Assembly: GCF_047495875.1 (NCBI RefSeq)
Contig: NC_092474.1
Coordinates: forward strand, 12,059,655-12,123,654
Reading direction: 5' to 3'
Length of the DNA stretch: 64,000 bases
DNA from: Pithys albifrons albifrons
Taxonomy: Eukaryota > Chordata > Aves > Passeriformes > Thamnophilidae
Shown here: positions 12,600-24,619 of the stretch, piece by piece
Numbering within the stretch: the stretch's first letter is position 1
Layout of the letters: the number at the start of each line of letters is the position of its first letter
The notes under the pieces: model-generated
What the model saw: the letters and a program-made list of their open reading frames with translations, nothing else
Told to the model about the DNA's origin: nothing
Databases searched by the model: none
Program-made: the position numbers and the translations under genes

Positions 12600-12885
12600 C
12601 CCCATTACCCTCAGGTTGTGCGACGGACGCTGTTTGAAGATGCTGGAAGTGCGGGGGGTGGGGGTGCAGCGGCAGGAGACCCCTCTGGCCAAGGAGGACC
12701 CGATCCTGCCTCCTGGCTTTAGACCCGTAGCAGACCCAAGGCTTCATCCATCCAGCCCCTCCATTCCCCTAACGTGTGACCGGCCCCAGCCCGTCCTGCC
12801 TTTGGGTCACTCTCGACCCCCGCGCACCTCCGGGCTCCGAGCCCGAATCGGGGCTGGATCCTTCCTCCCTCAGCGCTGCCTCCAT
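12600..12885. promoter_or_regulatory. CpG-rich patch, cluster I
   Basis: CpG-rich words (GTGCGACGGACGC, CTCCGAGCCCGAATCGGGG) and GC-rich pyrimidine tracts. A plus-strand open frame of 148 codons crosses it (12616-13062) but is Pro/Arg-rich, ends in A-rich low complexity and has no domain, so I do not call it a gene. Confidence 0.45.
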
Positions 12886-13129
12886 CCCCCAATTGCCTCA
12901 TTTCTCCCTCTCCACCACGAGATATCCCTGACCAGGCAGTGCATCCCCTACCCCTACCAAATTCCGTGTCTTTCCCCACTTTTTTTAAAAAGCGAGAAAG
13001 AAATAAAAATAAAATTCAGCGTTACTCCAGAGAAACGGAAAAAAAAACCCCAAACAAAATAAGAAATACATTAGGAAAAAAAAAAAAGAAATAAAACCCC
13101 AGAGCCTCTCTTTCTTTTAACAGCGCTCT

Positions 13130-13640
13130 CCTCTCCGGATAAATCCTTTTTCCAAAGCCAGGGAGCGCGGCCGCACGGTGGGAAAGTCGCACCGCTTATT
13201 CCAGGGCCAAACCTCCGCCTTGCAGCTGGCGGCTTTACAGGCGGCAACGTGCTCTTGGCTGGATCCCCGGCCGTCAGGCACAGGAATCCGGGCTAGGAAG
13301 TTCGTTAGGAGAGAAATAATTCGCTGTGCCGACTGCTTTTGGGTAATTCAGGCTCAGGGGGACCCAAGTACAGTTCCACTACCACCTGGCTGCAACACCG
13401 GGCGCTGTGCTGGCTGGTTATTAAGAATTTTAACAAATTCATATAGTTATTCTTATTTTTCCCTTTTCTAAAGCCAGTTGAGATTGGTGTTCGACCCACT
13501 CGGTGCTGCAGGACCGGCCTTGCCGTTGCCCCGCGTTCGGGCTCTTTGCAGGGCTGCAGGAGCTTATTTTCCTTTGAATTAAACCCGGGGAAGGAGCGAG
13601 GGAAAAGAGAGAGGCGGGAGATATTTGTGTAACAACTTGA
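13130..13640. promoter_or_regulatory. CpG-rich patch, cluster I
   Basis: CpG-rich sequence (GGGAGCGCGGCCGCACGG, CCGCGTTCGGG) interrupted by a TAATTCGCTG-type AT-rich segment around 13315-13340 and an AT-rich dip near 13420-13460. No open frame of note. It resembles the other patches of the cluster. Confidence 0.45.
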
Positions 13641-15430
13641 AATAATTTACCCCAGAAAAAGGAAATCTGGGCAAGAGTTTATCAGGCAGTTCCCTTTGCC
13701 AGCATGTTTAAAATGTATAAGTAATTTTAAAGTGTGTCTTCACTTAATATATTTTCCCCTTTCTCCTTCAGATGACAAGGAAGACCAGTGATTGCAAGAT
13801 GTCTACAGATAGCGCCCTTTAAGAGTTTCCACATTGTATGGTTGGGGGGGAAAAATGTGTTTGCGGTTCCTACGTCCCTGCCGACAACTTTCTTATAGTC
13901 TGGGTTTACGGCTCCTATTGTTTGGGCTGCGCACGACGGATTTAAATTACACAGTTCCCCCCAGCCAAAGCAGGAGGGGGGAGAAATTCGGGAGTCTCTA
14001 AAGGGAGAGAAAAAGATTTACTCTAAAAATACGTAAAAGGAAGAAATTCCCCCAAATCGTGGTCGAAGTGACTCTCAGTAAATCCAGGCTTAACGATGGC
14101 GCTGCGTTGGTTTTGATGAGATATTTCGGGGGGTATTAGAGAGAATCACTGAAACTTTGGGGGCTTGGGGGGAAATAAAGCGGTTTGTAGGGAATATGAG
14201 GGAGGCACTTTGTTCTTGGTAGACACGGGACCAGATTGCAAGGGGAAAGAACTGCCTGGCCTCGGGCAAAGCGCGGCTACTGTTAGGCTCGGGATTAAAA
14301 CCAGCATCGTGATCGCTACCAAACCAGAGCCGCTCGAAAGATAAATTACAAGAGGGGGAAAAAATCTTATTCTTTTTTCTTTCTTCCCCATTGGAAAAAG
14401 AGGTGAATTTCCTGTTTTACACGCACACAATACCCACTTCTCTTTTCCTTTCTCCATAATTTAGATTACGAATCTCTCGCTCCTGGAGCATTCTCAATGC
14501 ACTTGCTGGAGCAAAGGCGGCCGTGCCTTTGGCCAGGGAGAGCTCCCGGGCGGGGGTGAGTGTCTGGAGAGTTTTCGCAGGACTTTCTGCATCTCAGAGG
14601 GAAGATGGTTCATTTGATTTCCTCCCTGGCTTTTCAAAAGGGGTGCTGGGACCCCCCTGCCAACCACTCTAAGCTAAAATCAAAGCTTCGAAACAACCTT
14701 TAAATCCGAAAGAGAAGTGGGCCAGTTAATTCATTTGGCTTCGTGGCGAATATTAAGATTATCTGGGGAAATTAGCCACGGTTTCTGCAAGACGGAGCAG
14801 CATCGCAAAGAAAAGGATGGAGAAAATTGTCCTGGGCTCCAGGAAAATATATTTTCTTGGAGCAGTCAGCAACGGCAGCCAGGAAATTTCTTGGGCAAAA
14901 GCACCTACAGCGGGATCAAGCAGGAGAAATAAAATTTTGCAGAGACGTCTTTACCCACAGGTTTCCCACAGCAGGAGCCCAAGCCCTGAAACCGAGAGCA
15001 GAATGGGGCTCTTGAATTGCCAAATATTTGGTTCATTTGGTTGAGTCTAGGAGCGAATACTCTTTAGGACTCCGAATTCATGTTAGCCTGACACAGAAGA
15101 ATATAAGCCAGAAGTTACTCACATTTTAGGCGAATTTGAAACCTCATCCTAAAACCAGCCACAAACCCCCCTGCTTGACAGAGTCGTTACCATCGCTTTA
15201 CAAATTCGATGTTAATTCTCCAGTCACCGTTTTACTGCAAATCACCTCAGTGCAATGACATTATTTTCCCCCGTAACGATTTGCCTCATCCTTGCCACCG
15301 CTTTTAATTTTTACCAATATGGGGACTGGCAAAGAGGTACCTTCGAGTTCTCGGGCAGCGAGAAGAGCATCAAAACGAGTTTTTCCTAGAGGATAATATT
15401 TAATAAAATGGGGGAAAAAACCCGAAACCA
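13641..15430. other. Gene-free AT-rich stretch with enhancer-like texture
   Basis: No gene is recognisable. The stretch is unusually free of low-complexity and interspersed repeats and retains scattered CpGs in AT-rich context (GCGCACGACGG near 13930, AACGATGGCGCTGCG near 14092, AATTCGATG near 15205, GTAACGATTTG near 15273). A pyrimidine tract ending in CAG at 13771 looks like a splice acceptor but has no partner that I can identify. Taken together it may contain several conserved noncoding elements, particularly at 13870-14130 and 15050-15340. Confidence 0.35.
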
Positions 15431-15439
15431 ACCCAAATA

Positions 15440-15860
15440 CTTTATCCATCCCCGTGTTCCCGATTGTTTGTGGAGGCTGCAGGCGCGCTGCCGTCGGGGC
15501 CACGCCGGGACCTCGCTCGCTCCCGGCATCCTCACACCGTCACTCGATGGACACAAGGGGCATGGAGCACCCGGGCTGTAGTTTACACTATTCTACGGTT
15601 TTTATTATTTTCGTGGTGGGAGACAGGAGGAAATAGGAAAGAAATATATTTGTGTATTTGAGCTACTTCTTGGACATGACCGGCAGTGGAGACACAGGGG
15701 AGAGCCCCGAAAACGCCGGGCGCTGCTCGGGAGCAGCTCTCCAAACCCATGGGTGTCCCCCCTCCGGCTCCCTGAGCCTGGTCATCCACGGATGATGCGT
15801 GGGAGAGCTGCCCCTCCGCACCCGCGGCTGCATTTCCCCTCTCATCTTATCGACAGGGAA
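15440..15860. promoter_or_regulatory. CpG-rich patch, cluster I
   Basis: CpG-dense words (GGCGCGCTGCCGTCGGGG, CACCCGCGGC) over about 400 bases, following AT-rich DNA. No coding frame with a domain. Part of the same alternating CpG/AT mosaic. Confidence 0.45.
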
Positions 15861-16079
15861 GAGCCATATTCCTTGCCAGGTTCCTAATGCACAGTGCCTT
15901 AGAAAACAAATCAATCAAACAAAAATAAATAAACAATATTACAAAAAAAATCAAAAGCCAAAACTTTGTGGCATCTACAATCAGGGGGTGTTGGATCCCA
16001 CCAACGGCTCAGAGAAGGGGAGGCGGGGAAGGGGGTGGGTTTTTCTTTGATGAATTCCTAAACAATTCCTATTATTAAT

Positions 16080-16330
16080 TTCTTTACCAACCAAGGGTGA
16101 ATACGCAGTCCAAATGTCGAGATTTGCTTTTCAAAGACTAACGTGAAATCAAAACACCTGTTCTACATTAGCCCTCTCCCACTTCAACCTCCACTGTAAA
16201 TGAAATCATTTAAATAATAAAAAAACATATGAGAGAGAATAAGTGTATTGTTTTTCTCTTCTGGCATATGAGATCGGAGCTGGAGATCCGGGCATTACTT
16301 CAGGTGAACAAATTAACAATAAAGCATTTG
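16080..16330. promoter_or_regulatory. Enhancer-like AT-rich block (candidate)
   Basis: AT-rich, repeat-free block with paired CATATGAGA words near 16227 and 16265, TTATTAATTT, CATTTAAATAAT and CAATAAAGC, and isolated CpGs (AATACGCAG, GTCGAGA, GATCGGAGC). It ends directly at the CR1 fragment that starts at 16331. Enhancer function is inferred from texture. Confidence 0.28.
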
Positions 16331-16395
16331 AGAATCACAGAATATGTTGAGTTGGAAGAGACCCACTAACATCATCGAGTCCAACCATCAGAGAA
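16331..16395 (-). mobile_element. CR1 LINE, 3'-end fragment
   Basis: The sequence reads as the reverse complement of a CR1 3' end: 'agaatcacagaat' (diverged ATTCTATG tail) followed by the 'gttggaagagaccca...catcatcgagtccaacc' block that precedes the tail in CR1. CR1 is the main avian non-LTR retrotransposon. Only the terminal 65 bases are clear; a more diverged part may extend to about 16500. The changes in the tail suggest an older copy than those near 59.4 and 62.8 kb. Confidence 0.85.
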
Positions 16396-16499
16396 GTGAT
16401 GAGACAAATTCTACAAGAGCATCTTTAGACACTTTCATAACCAAAACCTGACAGAGGCACAGGGAATCCCAGACTACCCCAAAACCTCCCCCCAAACAT

Positions 16500-17060
16500 A
16501 CTCCTCTGCCGGATATGGACACCTGGAGGTCAGCGAGCCCAGAGGCAACAGTCAAATGCTCTCAATCCCAGCCCATGCACCCCAAACCTCCCGCACCCAC
16601 GGGTGGGCCCCCAGCACCCCCCTTAGCACAGGGTCCGCCCCGCCGGGTCCGCCCCACGCACGTCAGTTCATTCCCCCCCCGTGCCCACCCACTCGGGTAT
16701 CCCCACGCTTTCCCTCCACCACAGCTGACCCCACTCATGTCTCCCACCGTGGGTGCCAACCTCAGGCGTGGCCCGCAGCCCAGGGTGGTCCCCAGGCAGG
16801 GGCAGCCCAGGGGAGCCCCTTTACCTTGGCGGGAGGCGGGGGCTCGGCAGAGCTCTCATGGGTGCCGAGGCCGCAGTGGCCCTGGCAGCGGGCACAGCTC
16901 GGTTGGCTCCCAGCCCTATTTCCGCTTGTAACTACGAGGGGACCCAGTGCCTCTCCTCGATAAGGTATCACAGTGTCTCTGCAGTCGGCGGTCAGCACCT
17001 TAGCTCGGAGCTCCGCGGCACCGCTGGCAGCAGTGCCGGGACAGCGGGGAGATGTCGAGG
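16500..17060. promoter_or_regulatory. CpG- and C-rich patch, right end of cluster I
   Basis: GC-rich and strongly C-biased on the plus strand on its left side (proline-coding pyrimidine tracts, 16600-16740), then CpG-rich (GGCGGGAGGCGGGGGCTCGG). Overlapping Pro-rich frames of 135-148 codons are present, but the bias alone explains them. It lies just right of a CR1 fragment and closes the first CpG cluster. Confidence 0.4.
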
Positions 17061-18515
17061 CATTTCTGGGAATAATCACATCACACAAGTGCTTACATTC
17101 CGGCTTCCTTTCTCTTTATCCCTACCACCAAGTTTGAAGTCACACCTTCTACCGGATTGTTTGAGGTCTCCGGGTTGGAGTGGGGGTGGGTGGCAGTGAA
17201 AGAATGTGTGTGTGTGTGTGTGTGTGTTGGGGGGAGTTGTTGGTTGTTAATCTATAGGGTTCCTCCAGGCCAATAAAACTAACATGGTCAGAAATGTCTT
17301 CTTTTCAATAGAAACCTCTCCCTCTCCCACCTCACTCCAACCCCTAACCCTTTCTGTTTGTTTTTTTGCCTGGACTTCAGGGTCTGCAAAGAGCACTGCA
17401 AAGGTGCTGAGACTGAGCTGCAAAGTAACAAAAGGACTTTGTTTTCCCCGTACAGTCACGAAGGGGATCTGGTACACACATACACATTGTGGAAAATACA
17501 CCTGCAAAGGAGAATATATAAAAGTATCACACACAGACACGTGCAGTAAGATAGGTCTCCCAAAATGCAACTGAAGGCCTTAAATCTGCAGCCTCTGGGA
17601 GGCTCGATATATGTGCTAATATGAAAATAATCCACAGTAAACACCTGTGGGGGTGTGCCCACAAATACCTCTTCACACATCTCATACACACTTTACATGT
17701 CCAGGCACTGATCTTAATTAACTTGAGATCTAAGAAGCCTGAGCAGTGGGATTTTGACTGGAAGCTGGGTATTTCAATGCTTCAAGTAACTCTGGAAATT
17801 CACTTTTTATTGCAGAAAAGCATCCACCAGTATCTTTTTCATGAGGCATTTTGCCCTGTTCCCCCTCTGCTCTCTGTCCAGATTACCTGTGGCTTTGTGC
17901 TACCATCTACTGTACACTGTGCTCATCTTGTCACTCCCTTCATTTGAGATCTACTTAGAATTCTTAAAACCAACCTGATTCCCTTTGCTTATGTTTCCTT
18001 TTCAGGCACTCAAGTTGTCCACCGAGCAGCAGCAGCCTGGGAAACACAGACTGGTTTCTGTATTTTCTTTTTTAATTCTTTTTTCATCCCCCTGAAGATA
18101 CTGGATTTTGCTACTTTACAAAAATGCTAATTTGGGGCATTGAAAGCTGATCATGAGGCATCCAGTGCTCACACACTTTAATGGGGAAGGTAAAGTCAAG
18201 CAGATGGAGACAAGTGCTTTCTGACTGAGAGGCAGCATGGGCTATTGCATGGCTGCTGTCAGAGGGCAGAGCCTTTGGCAGTGCTCTTGATCTCACTAGG
18301 GCCACCCTTCCCATCCTTCACTTAAGTCCCTCTTTTCATACTGTAACCACCCTGGGTCCGGTGACTGCCCCTTCTTCATGTAGCTCTTGGACAAAACCAG
18401 GACCCCCATCACACTCAGACTCTGCTGTTTTCTAATAAATAATCAGAGCATATGTGCACCATGCCTATTGCTGCAAAAACCTGGGGTTTGGCTTGGATTT
18501 CTAGTTATCACCTAG
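17061..18515. other. Gene-free stretch
   Basis: Apart from a GT microsatellite (17205-17226) I see no gene, RNA or clear repeat. Open frames of about 100 codons overlap on both strands at 17250-17950 without domains. Confidence 0.5.
17205..17226. repeat. (TG)11 microsatellite
   Basis: Eleven uninterrupted TG units, followed by a G-rich stretch. Simple repeat with no associated element. Confidence 0.95.
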
Positions 18516-18519
18516 TGCC

Positions 18520-18550
18520 AATAATAATAACAATAATAATAATAATAATA
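18520..18550. repeat. (ATA)n microsatellite
   Basis: AATAATAATAA then one C interruption and further AAT units to 18550. A minor trinucleotide array, of the same composition as the much longer array at 45.6 kb. Confidence 0.9.
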
Positions 18551-18597
18551 TGAACATTGCTTTGTGGATTCAAACCTGCCAGAAAGGCAGTAAGCCA

Positions 18598-18745
18598 AGT
18601 ATTACACTTGTGGGAGGTATCCTGCAGAGTACTCCAAGGATCTTTTGTTAGGTCTGGCCTTATTTAATATTTTCATTAATGACCCTGTAAATGGATTACA
18701 CAGCCCATTAATAAAATTGGCAGATGCTACCCAGTTAAGGGAACC
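18598..18745 (+). mobile_element. Ancient CR1 LINE fragment, reverse-transcriptase region
   Basis: The segment keeps the wording of the CR1 reverse transcriptase palm region: 'ggcct tatttaatattttcattaatgac' translates to a Leu-Phe-Asn-Ile-Phe-Ile-Asn-Asp motif, preceded by degenerate 'ggtatcctgcagagt...' (the Gly-x-Pro-Gln-Gly-Ser block) and followed by 'aaattggcagatg' (the Phe-Ala-Asp-Asp block, decayed). Frameshifts and substitutions make it non-coding. It is an internal piece from a different part of the element than the 3' ends elsewhere in the window, and clearly older. Confidence 0.75.
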
Positions 18746-18759
18746 CATGAAAGACCAGA

Positions 18760-20550
18760 GATGATTAAAAAGGGAAGGGAAAATGACAGATAAAAGCAGG
18801 AAGAAAAGACAGAGAAAGAGAACAAAATTATTTGTGAGGATTAAATTCAGAGAAAGGCGGCTGGAGGATTATTCAAAATCCAGATTCTTCATTTGTGGTT
18901 TTATCCAAAAACCAGTAAAAATAAGTTATTAGTCCCAGGGAGAGCATGGGCCAGAAGGTTAGCCTGAAGTTTGCAGTAAGGGGTACCAGGAGGGCAGGGA
19001 CCACAGCAGGAGCCCTGCTCACACACAGAGGTGGGATATGGGGTACATGCACCCTGTTGCTGGGCAATTGCCAAAAACCCCAGAGAAACTGGAAAAGAAC
19101 AAAAATAACTGCTTGTGCTGGAAAGGGTAGAAAAGACCCTTAATTTTGAGGGTGGGATTCATCAGCTGCTGAACAAAACTAATGCAGAGAAAGCCCCATA
19201 TCTTTTCGAGTTCTGTCACATGTCATCAAACAGATCTGTTATGTAGATATGATAAATAAGATAACCTTGGACCTTGACTGCCCACCTTTCCCTCTCAGCT
19301 CTGCCATGGGCATCTTGTGGAACATCTGAAAACAATGCTTCGACTATGAGGAGTCTGGGAGGTGATACATGCAGAGAAGAAGCACCTCATCAATTACCTC
19401 GATCCCATGACTGTTGTCCACCCCTTGGCTCCTTCTCCAGAGCAGTGACAAGGGGCTGGTGGGGACCTGCTGCTCCTTCCTGCTGGGAAAACAAAAACCT
19501 GGCAATAAGTAGCCCAGGAAAGAAGAGAAGACACAATGGAACAAGGGCAAATTTAATAATAAGCAGGAAAATCCTCCCAAATGCTCTGCTGGCCTGAGAA
19601 AGGTGAAAGGTATTACAATTTCTTGCTGATTGGAGAGATAAATGGGATAGAAGATAAATGGGATGAAAAAAAAGCTAATTGAACAGGTATAAAGCAGAAA
19701 AAGACTAAAAAGAGAATAAAGAATATGGCATCATAGATGTTTCTACCTCTCTCAATTTAAATAGGCATTTCAGGGTGTGTAGATGAAGGCATAGCAAAAG
19801 CAACAAGGGCTTCCCAAGTGGTTACAGACGTGCTACAGAACAGCACAGACACTCAACTTATGCAGTGGGTGTTCAGAGCCTCCCTGTCAGAACAGGTCTG
19901 TGGATTTAAACTGAGCCAGGGACATGACCACAAAGTACCAGATGTTCCAATGGATCCAATGGCACCAGGAAAGCTCTCATGACACGGAGGTTGGGCTGAG
20001 GGTCTGATGCATTGTATACTTCAAGGCTGTGGATTGAAGTGTGTGTCCTTAGCAGGCTCACACAGACAACAGCCTCATGCCTTAGGCTTTTACAGGTTAT
20101 TGGGCACAGCTTTTGAAGATCTGTTATGCCAAGGACTGTAATCTGATTAAAAGTTTCTTCAAGTTGTCTCACTCCTTTTTCCTAAATAATTATACCACCA
20201 TTTCCAAGGCAAAGAAGGAAGAAAAAACCCAACAATGGACCCCATTTACCATTGCATTACACCTGTTTTACATCACTCACAGAAAGCTGTACCAGTATAA
20301 AACCTACCTGTTTCAAGAAATCAAACCTCTGTTCTAATCCTGATCATTTCATTGAGACACAAATCCCTGAAAACCTGAGTATTTCAGCGTTTTCTCTTTT
20401 CTTTCAGCACTTGCTAGTCAACTATTTTGCCTTTTTCTCTTTACACTGGGTCACCACTACAGAAATCTTAGCCAAACTATGTGAAGTCATGAATATGATT
20501 ATGGTCTGCTAATGTAAAGAGGCAGGAAGGGGTAAAATAGGTTAGGTTGG
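18760..20550. other. Gene-free stretch
   Basis: No gene or recognisable interspersed repeat. The A/G-rich segment at 18760-18860 may be the decayed continuation of the CR1 fossil. Open frames are about 100 codons or shorter. Confidence 0.5.
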
Positions 20551-20552
20551 GT

Positions 20553-20584
20553 TGGTGTGTGTGTATGAGAGAGAGAGAGAGAGA
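20553..20584. repeat. (GT)n(GA)n compound microsatellite
   Basis: A short GTGTGTGTGTATGA run leads into about nine GA units. Compound dinucleotide array without an associated element. Confidence 0.9.
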
Positions 20585-20639
20585 AGGATCCAGATCCAGT
20601 TTATAAACATCCATCTCCAGTAATGAGTCCTCTAGGAAG

Positions 20640-21190
20640 AAATGAAAAATAGCCTAGGCCTGGTAAAGTCAATTAAGTTGCTTTTAAATAAGAGGTTACC
20701 CAGAGAGGCCAAGAGTTAACATGTAAAGGCTTATTGCCAGTGCTGTAAAAAATAAAAGGAGGCTTGAATATTTGAAGACATTTGGTTGCTATTATAAACA
20801 AGTGGATCTAATAGTGTGGGTACATTCATAGACTAACTGTAGAAGTTGGGCATCTTATAAGGACACATTGAAAGGAAAAACTGCAAGGTTCCCTGGCTAA
20901 ATAATTCCAAATGGGTCATTATAAAACCACTGATACAACACGTGTGGTTGGGACCCAGGGCATTTGTAAGAAAAGCTTTTCAAACCAACCAATAATGAGC
21001 AGCTAACAACAAGAGCGCAGCCAAAGGTGTATGTAATCTGCAGAGAACACATGGCAAAGCTTTACGGTGCAAATTCTTATAATGACCTGGAGAGCAGATG
21101 GCCCTGACACCAATTCAAGACGTTTGGAAAAATCAACTGAGGTTTATCAGATTCTTGAGATTCAGAATTGTAAAAGTGAGCACCTTCCAG
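20640..21190. promoter_or_regulatory. Enhancer-like block (candidate)
   Basis: About 550 bases of repeat-free AT-rich sequence with many factor-like words: CAATTAAG, TTTAAATAAG, ACACGTGTGG (E-box, 20939-20948), CCAATAATGAG, GCTTTACGG. Purely visual evidence; no conservation data. Confidence 0.28.
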
Positions 21191-24100
21191 GGAGGAAAGG
21201 GGTGTATTTAAAGAGATGAGAAAGAAATTAAAGAGAAGACAAAAGGAGAATAATGATTTTCCCCTTTTTCTGCTGGAAAGTCCAGATTTTTCTCCTTGGA
21301 GGAAAAACTCATTTTCTGGAGGGTTTCAAGTGGATTACAGTGGGCTGCTGGCAAAATCTGAGCACAGACCTGTAATTCTTGCAAAGGCTTGGAGATGGAG
21401 AGGCATCAAAATCACCCTGGAGAGGCCACTGCTGACCCACCCACCCTCTCCCACACAGGATCTTCCTGAGATGCCATGGGCTGTCAGCTCTTCCCATTGG
21501 AAGCAATGGCAGTGCTGCTCTCTGCTCCAGCTCCGTAATGGCCAATCCGTTCCCACAGCACCCCATACGTAGCATGTCCATCCATACCAATGGAATTGTG
21601 TCCTCATGACTTGCTGCTTTTCCAAAGGAAAACAGTCACCATTTGACTGACACATTTGACAAAACCACAACAGCAGACTCAAGACATCTAGCAGGAGTTT
21701 TGACTACCACAGACCTTTTCTGTCACAGCCTGATAAGCAGCTCAGAGCTGACCACTGACCCAAACTATTCATGCCCCCCACATCACATATTTAAATATCT
21801 GAGCCTCTTCACAGACATGTCTTTGTATCATACAAACAAGGACATGAGATGGGAAAGTGATGTCCAAGAAAACGTGAGAGATCGAGTTTTGGGATCCTAA
21901 GGAGGCAGAATGACCCCCAGTGAAGAAGTTTTCAGAAGTACCAACATAAACTTGAGGTAAACATTAAGTTGCTCCTGACTACCCTACAGCAGCACATTTC
22001 CTCTGCTCTTGTTAGAGATGAGGCTCAACTGTGAATTCCCAGGAGATACAGCATGCAGCTCTTCAGTAAAGCAAAGGGGAATCTGGGATCAGGATTCTCA
22101 TTTTGAAATTAAACTTGGAACAATGGGTCCCTTGCATGGATGAGTGAGTTGCTGCTCCTGTTCTGGAGCACAGCACTTATTTCCTGCTGGCTCAGCAAGC
22201 AGCAGGACAGTGGGACCAAATGCCCTTCCTTCCCCAAGCCTCCTGCCTGCCTCCCTCACACCACCTGTCAGCTGCAAAGGAATGTGAGATCAGCAAACAC
22301 AGGGTCAAGCGAATTAACGTCACCAGAAAGGAAGTGGGGTCAGAGCTAAGTGGCGTTTCCCTGCATGGACTGGAGGCTGAGAGTGTGGATGGGTACAATT
22401 AACTCAGCAGCTTGGTGAGGAGACTGCCTCTTCAGTCTCCTTTTCCTTCAGAGGGAGGGGAAGGAAAGTGTAGTCACCAGCAATATTTGTACCTGACAGC
22501 ACCCACCTGAAGGGCCATCCAGCCTCACCATGCCTGGGCAGAGCCCTGGGAGTCCAACAGCAAAGGTGGCTCCTGCCCCACCTTCCCTGTGCACCACAGC
22601 ATGGGATGGCAGAGGAGGAGATGGAGTTCAAATCTGCCTCTATTTGTTTAAGCCACCAGTAAATTAATGCTGCAAATCTGCCAGGCTGACCCTGTGGTTT
22701 CAGTGAGATTTTTTCTGGCTTTTTGGTCTAAGGTATTATACACACAGGTTTCCTTTCTAGCCCTTGATAAACATTTCTGACCAACTACTCAGGAGGAACA
22801 GGATGGAGGGAACATTCTCAAATCCCAGCGTGAAAACCCTGTAGCCTCTCCTCTCATATAAACACTGCTCTTGTCACAAGAGTCCTGCACCTGGTTCCCA
22901 AGGTAGGGAATAACTTCTCCCACATGTGGTACCTGTGGGCTTCCAGGCAGCAGAGGGTCAGCCTGGGTGTCAGCAGGTCTGTACCACAATAGGGAAGCCC
23001 TGGGATTATTTATTAACTTGCCCTAATGCCATCAAAGGGGAGAGCAGCAAAAGCATGGAGACACTGGGGAGAAAAGGAGGAGAGGCTGGGTCAGTGGTGT
23101 GATGAAGAGCCAGGTCTGGGAAGATGCCAGCAAGGTTGCCCATAGGATTCCTAAAATCTGGGTCCTTAAGTTGTGCAGAGCACCACTCCTGCCCTCTGGA
23201 GATCCCACCAGCAGCTCAACCCAACAGGCACAGCACAGATGGTTTGGGCAGTGCTCTGTCATCCTCACCAGCAGGCACTTGTGACAATCCAAAACTGTGG
23301 TGATGGCCTCTACCCTGGAGCAAATTCACAGAGTTAGGAAATAAAGCTTTCTTGGGTGCTCAGCCTGTTTCCCTAAGGAAAGGAGGTGAGCCCTGCATGC
23401 ATGTACCTGCCTCCATTAATTGATTTGTCTCTCCTGTCTCCATTCACAGCTGTTGGGTGTTTGGTGCCATTTCCACCACTCTTACAGAAACAAAGTTCCT
23501 ATGCACCATGGAAGAGGAAAAAGTCTGTGCTCTCACTGAGACAGTCATGGACTTCAGCCACACTACTGGACATCAGAGAATCCACAAACCAGAGCACCAT
23601 TAGAAAGATGCACACAGCAACAAGTTCTCTGGACTAGACACCAGAAACTGCCTCTCTGAGAATGTTTTGTAACCAAGTTTCTTCAGTTCCACTACTCATT
23701 TGTCATTTCCAAACATGTTTTTAAGATTTGCTGAGGCAGAGGAGGTTACTAAGGAGAGGGGGCTCTCACTGTGAAAGGGCTGGTCCACCATTGCCCATGC
23801 TGGCAGTGGTCAGAGAGGAACCACAAGACAAGGTGTTCTCCAGAAGTGTGTAGTAACACCTTACACAACACGACTACAGCAGCTGGGAGAAGCACAGTGG
23901 CACTGGGAGCTGACCAGTGGGCAGGGAATGTTCTTGGACCGATGGCAAAGGGTGGGAAGAAGGTGCAATACATCAAGTGCAAAGAGACCTGGCACACACA
24001 AAGCAGCAGGTGCCTTGGCAGCCAGGCAAAGAGCTGTCCACCTGCCAGAGCCCAGGGGAGAGAGGCTGCAGCCAGCAGCAAACCAAGCCCAGGTAGACTC

Positions 24101-24600
24101 CTTGCCAGCTCCTTCCCCTCATCTTTCCCATGGCACAAGCAGCCCAGCTCCATCCTCTCTGGTGTGGCTGGCAAGTTTGTTTGTCCTGAATCACTGAAAA
24201 GCCTCAATCTGGCTGTGCTGATCCCAGGTAATGTCTGTCACACTGTAAAACTCGTTACATACACCTCATCCCTTCTTCCACACACACAGCATCTCCCCTA
24301 AATCCCATTTGTAAAATACAAAAGCAGGAAAAAGAAGAGAGACATGTGTGATTGAGTTACAATTTGGCTGCTGGGTAGGGCTAAGTCAGGTCTCACAGCT
24401 GGAAGGAACTGGATGGTCTCATAAATTCTTGGGTTCTCGAGGACAGCAACTCTCTGCTTGATTTACTCATGGCTGGGACACTCTACACTGGAGGAAGGAC
24501 TCACCCTGTGCCTGTATGAGCATCATCCCCATGCTACCCCTTGGTTTCATGCTAAGGTGGTGCACAGGGACATGAACTGCTCAGTTTAGGGAACAGACTG
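21191..24600. other. Gene-free stretch
   Basis: No supportable gene. Plus-strand frames at 21216-21572 (118 codons) and 23771-24301 (176 codons) lack domains and have antisense frames of similar length; I regard them as chance. No CR1 or LTR is visible. Confidence 0.5.
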
Positions 24601-24619
24601 GCTCTCAAAACCCCCCTCC

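Noticed and set aside
16515..16931. Proline-rich 138-codon frame that could suggest a transcription-factor linker
   Set aside because: The proline content follows from a C-rich tract; two other frames over the same sequence are equally long and no DNA-binding domain is nearby.
23771..24301. 176-codon plus-strand open frame
   Set aside because: A 152-codon antisense frame overlaps it and neither has a recognisable motif.
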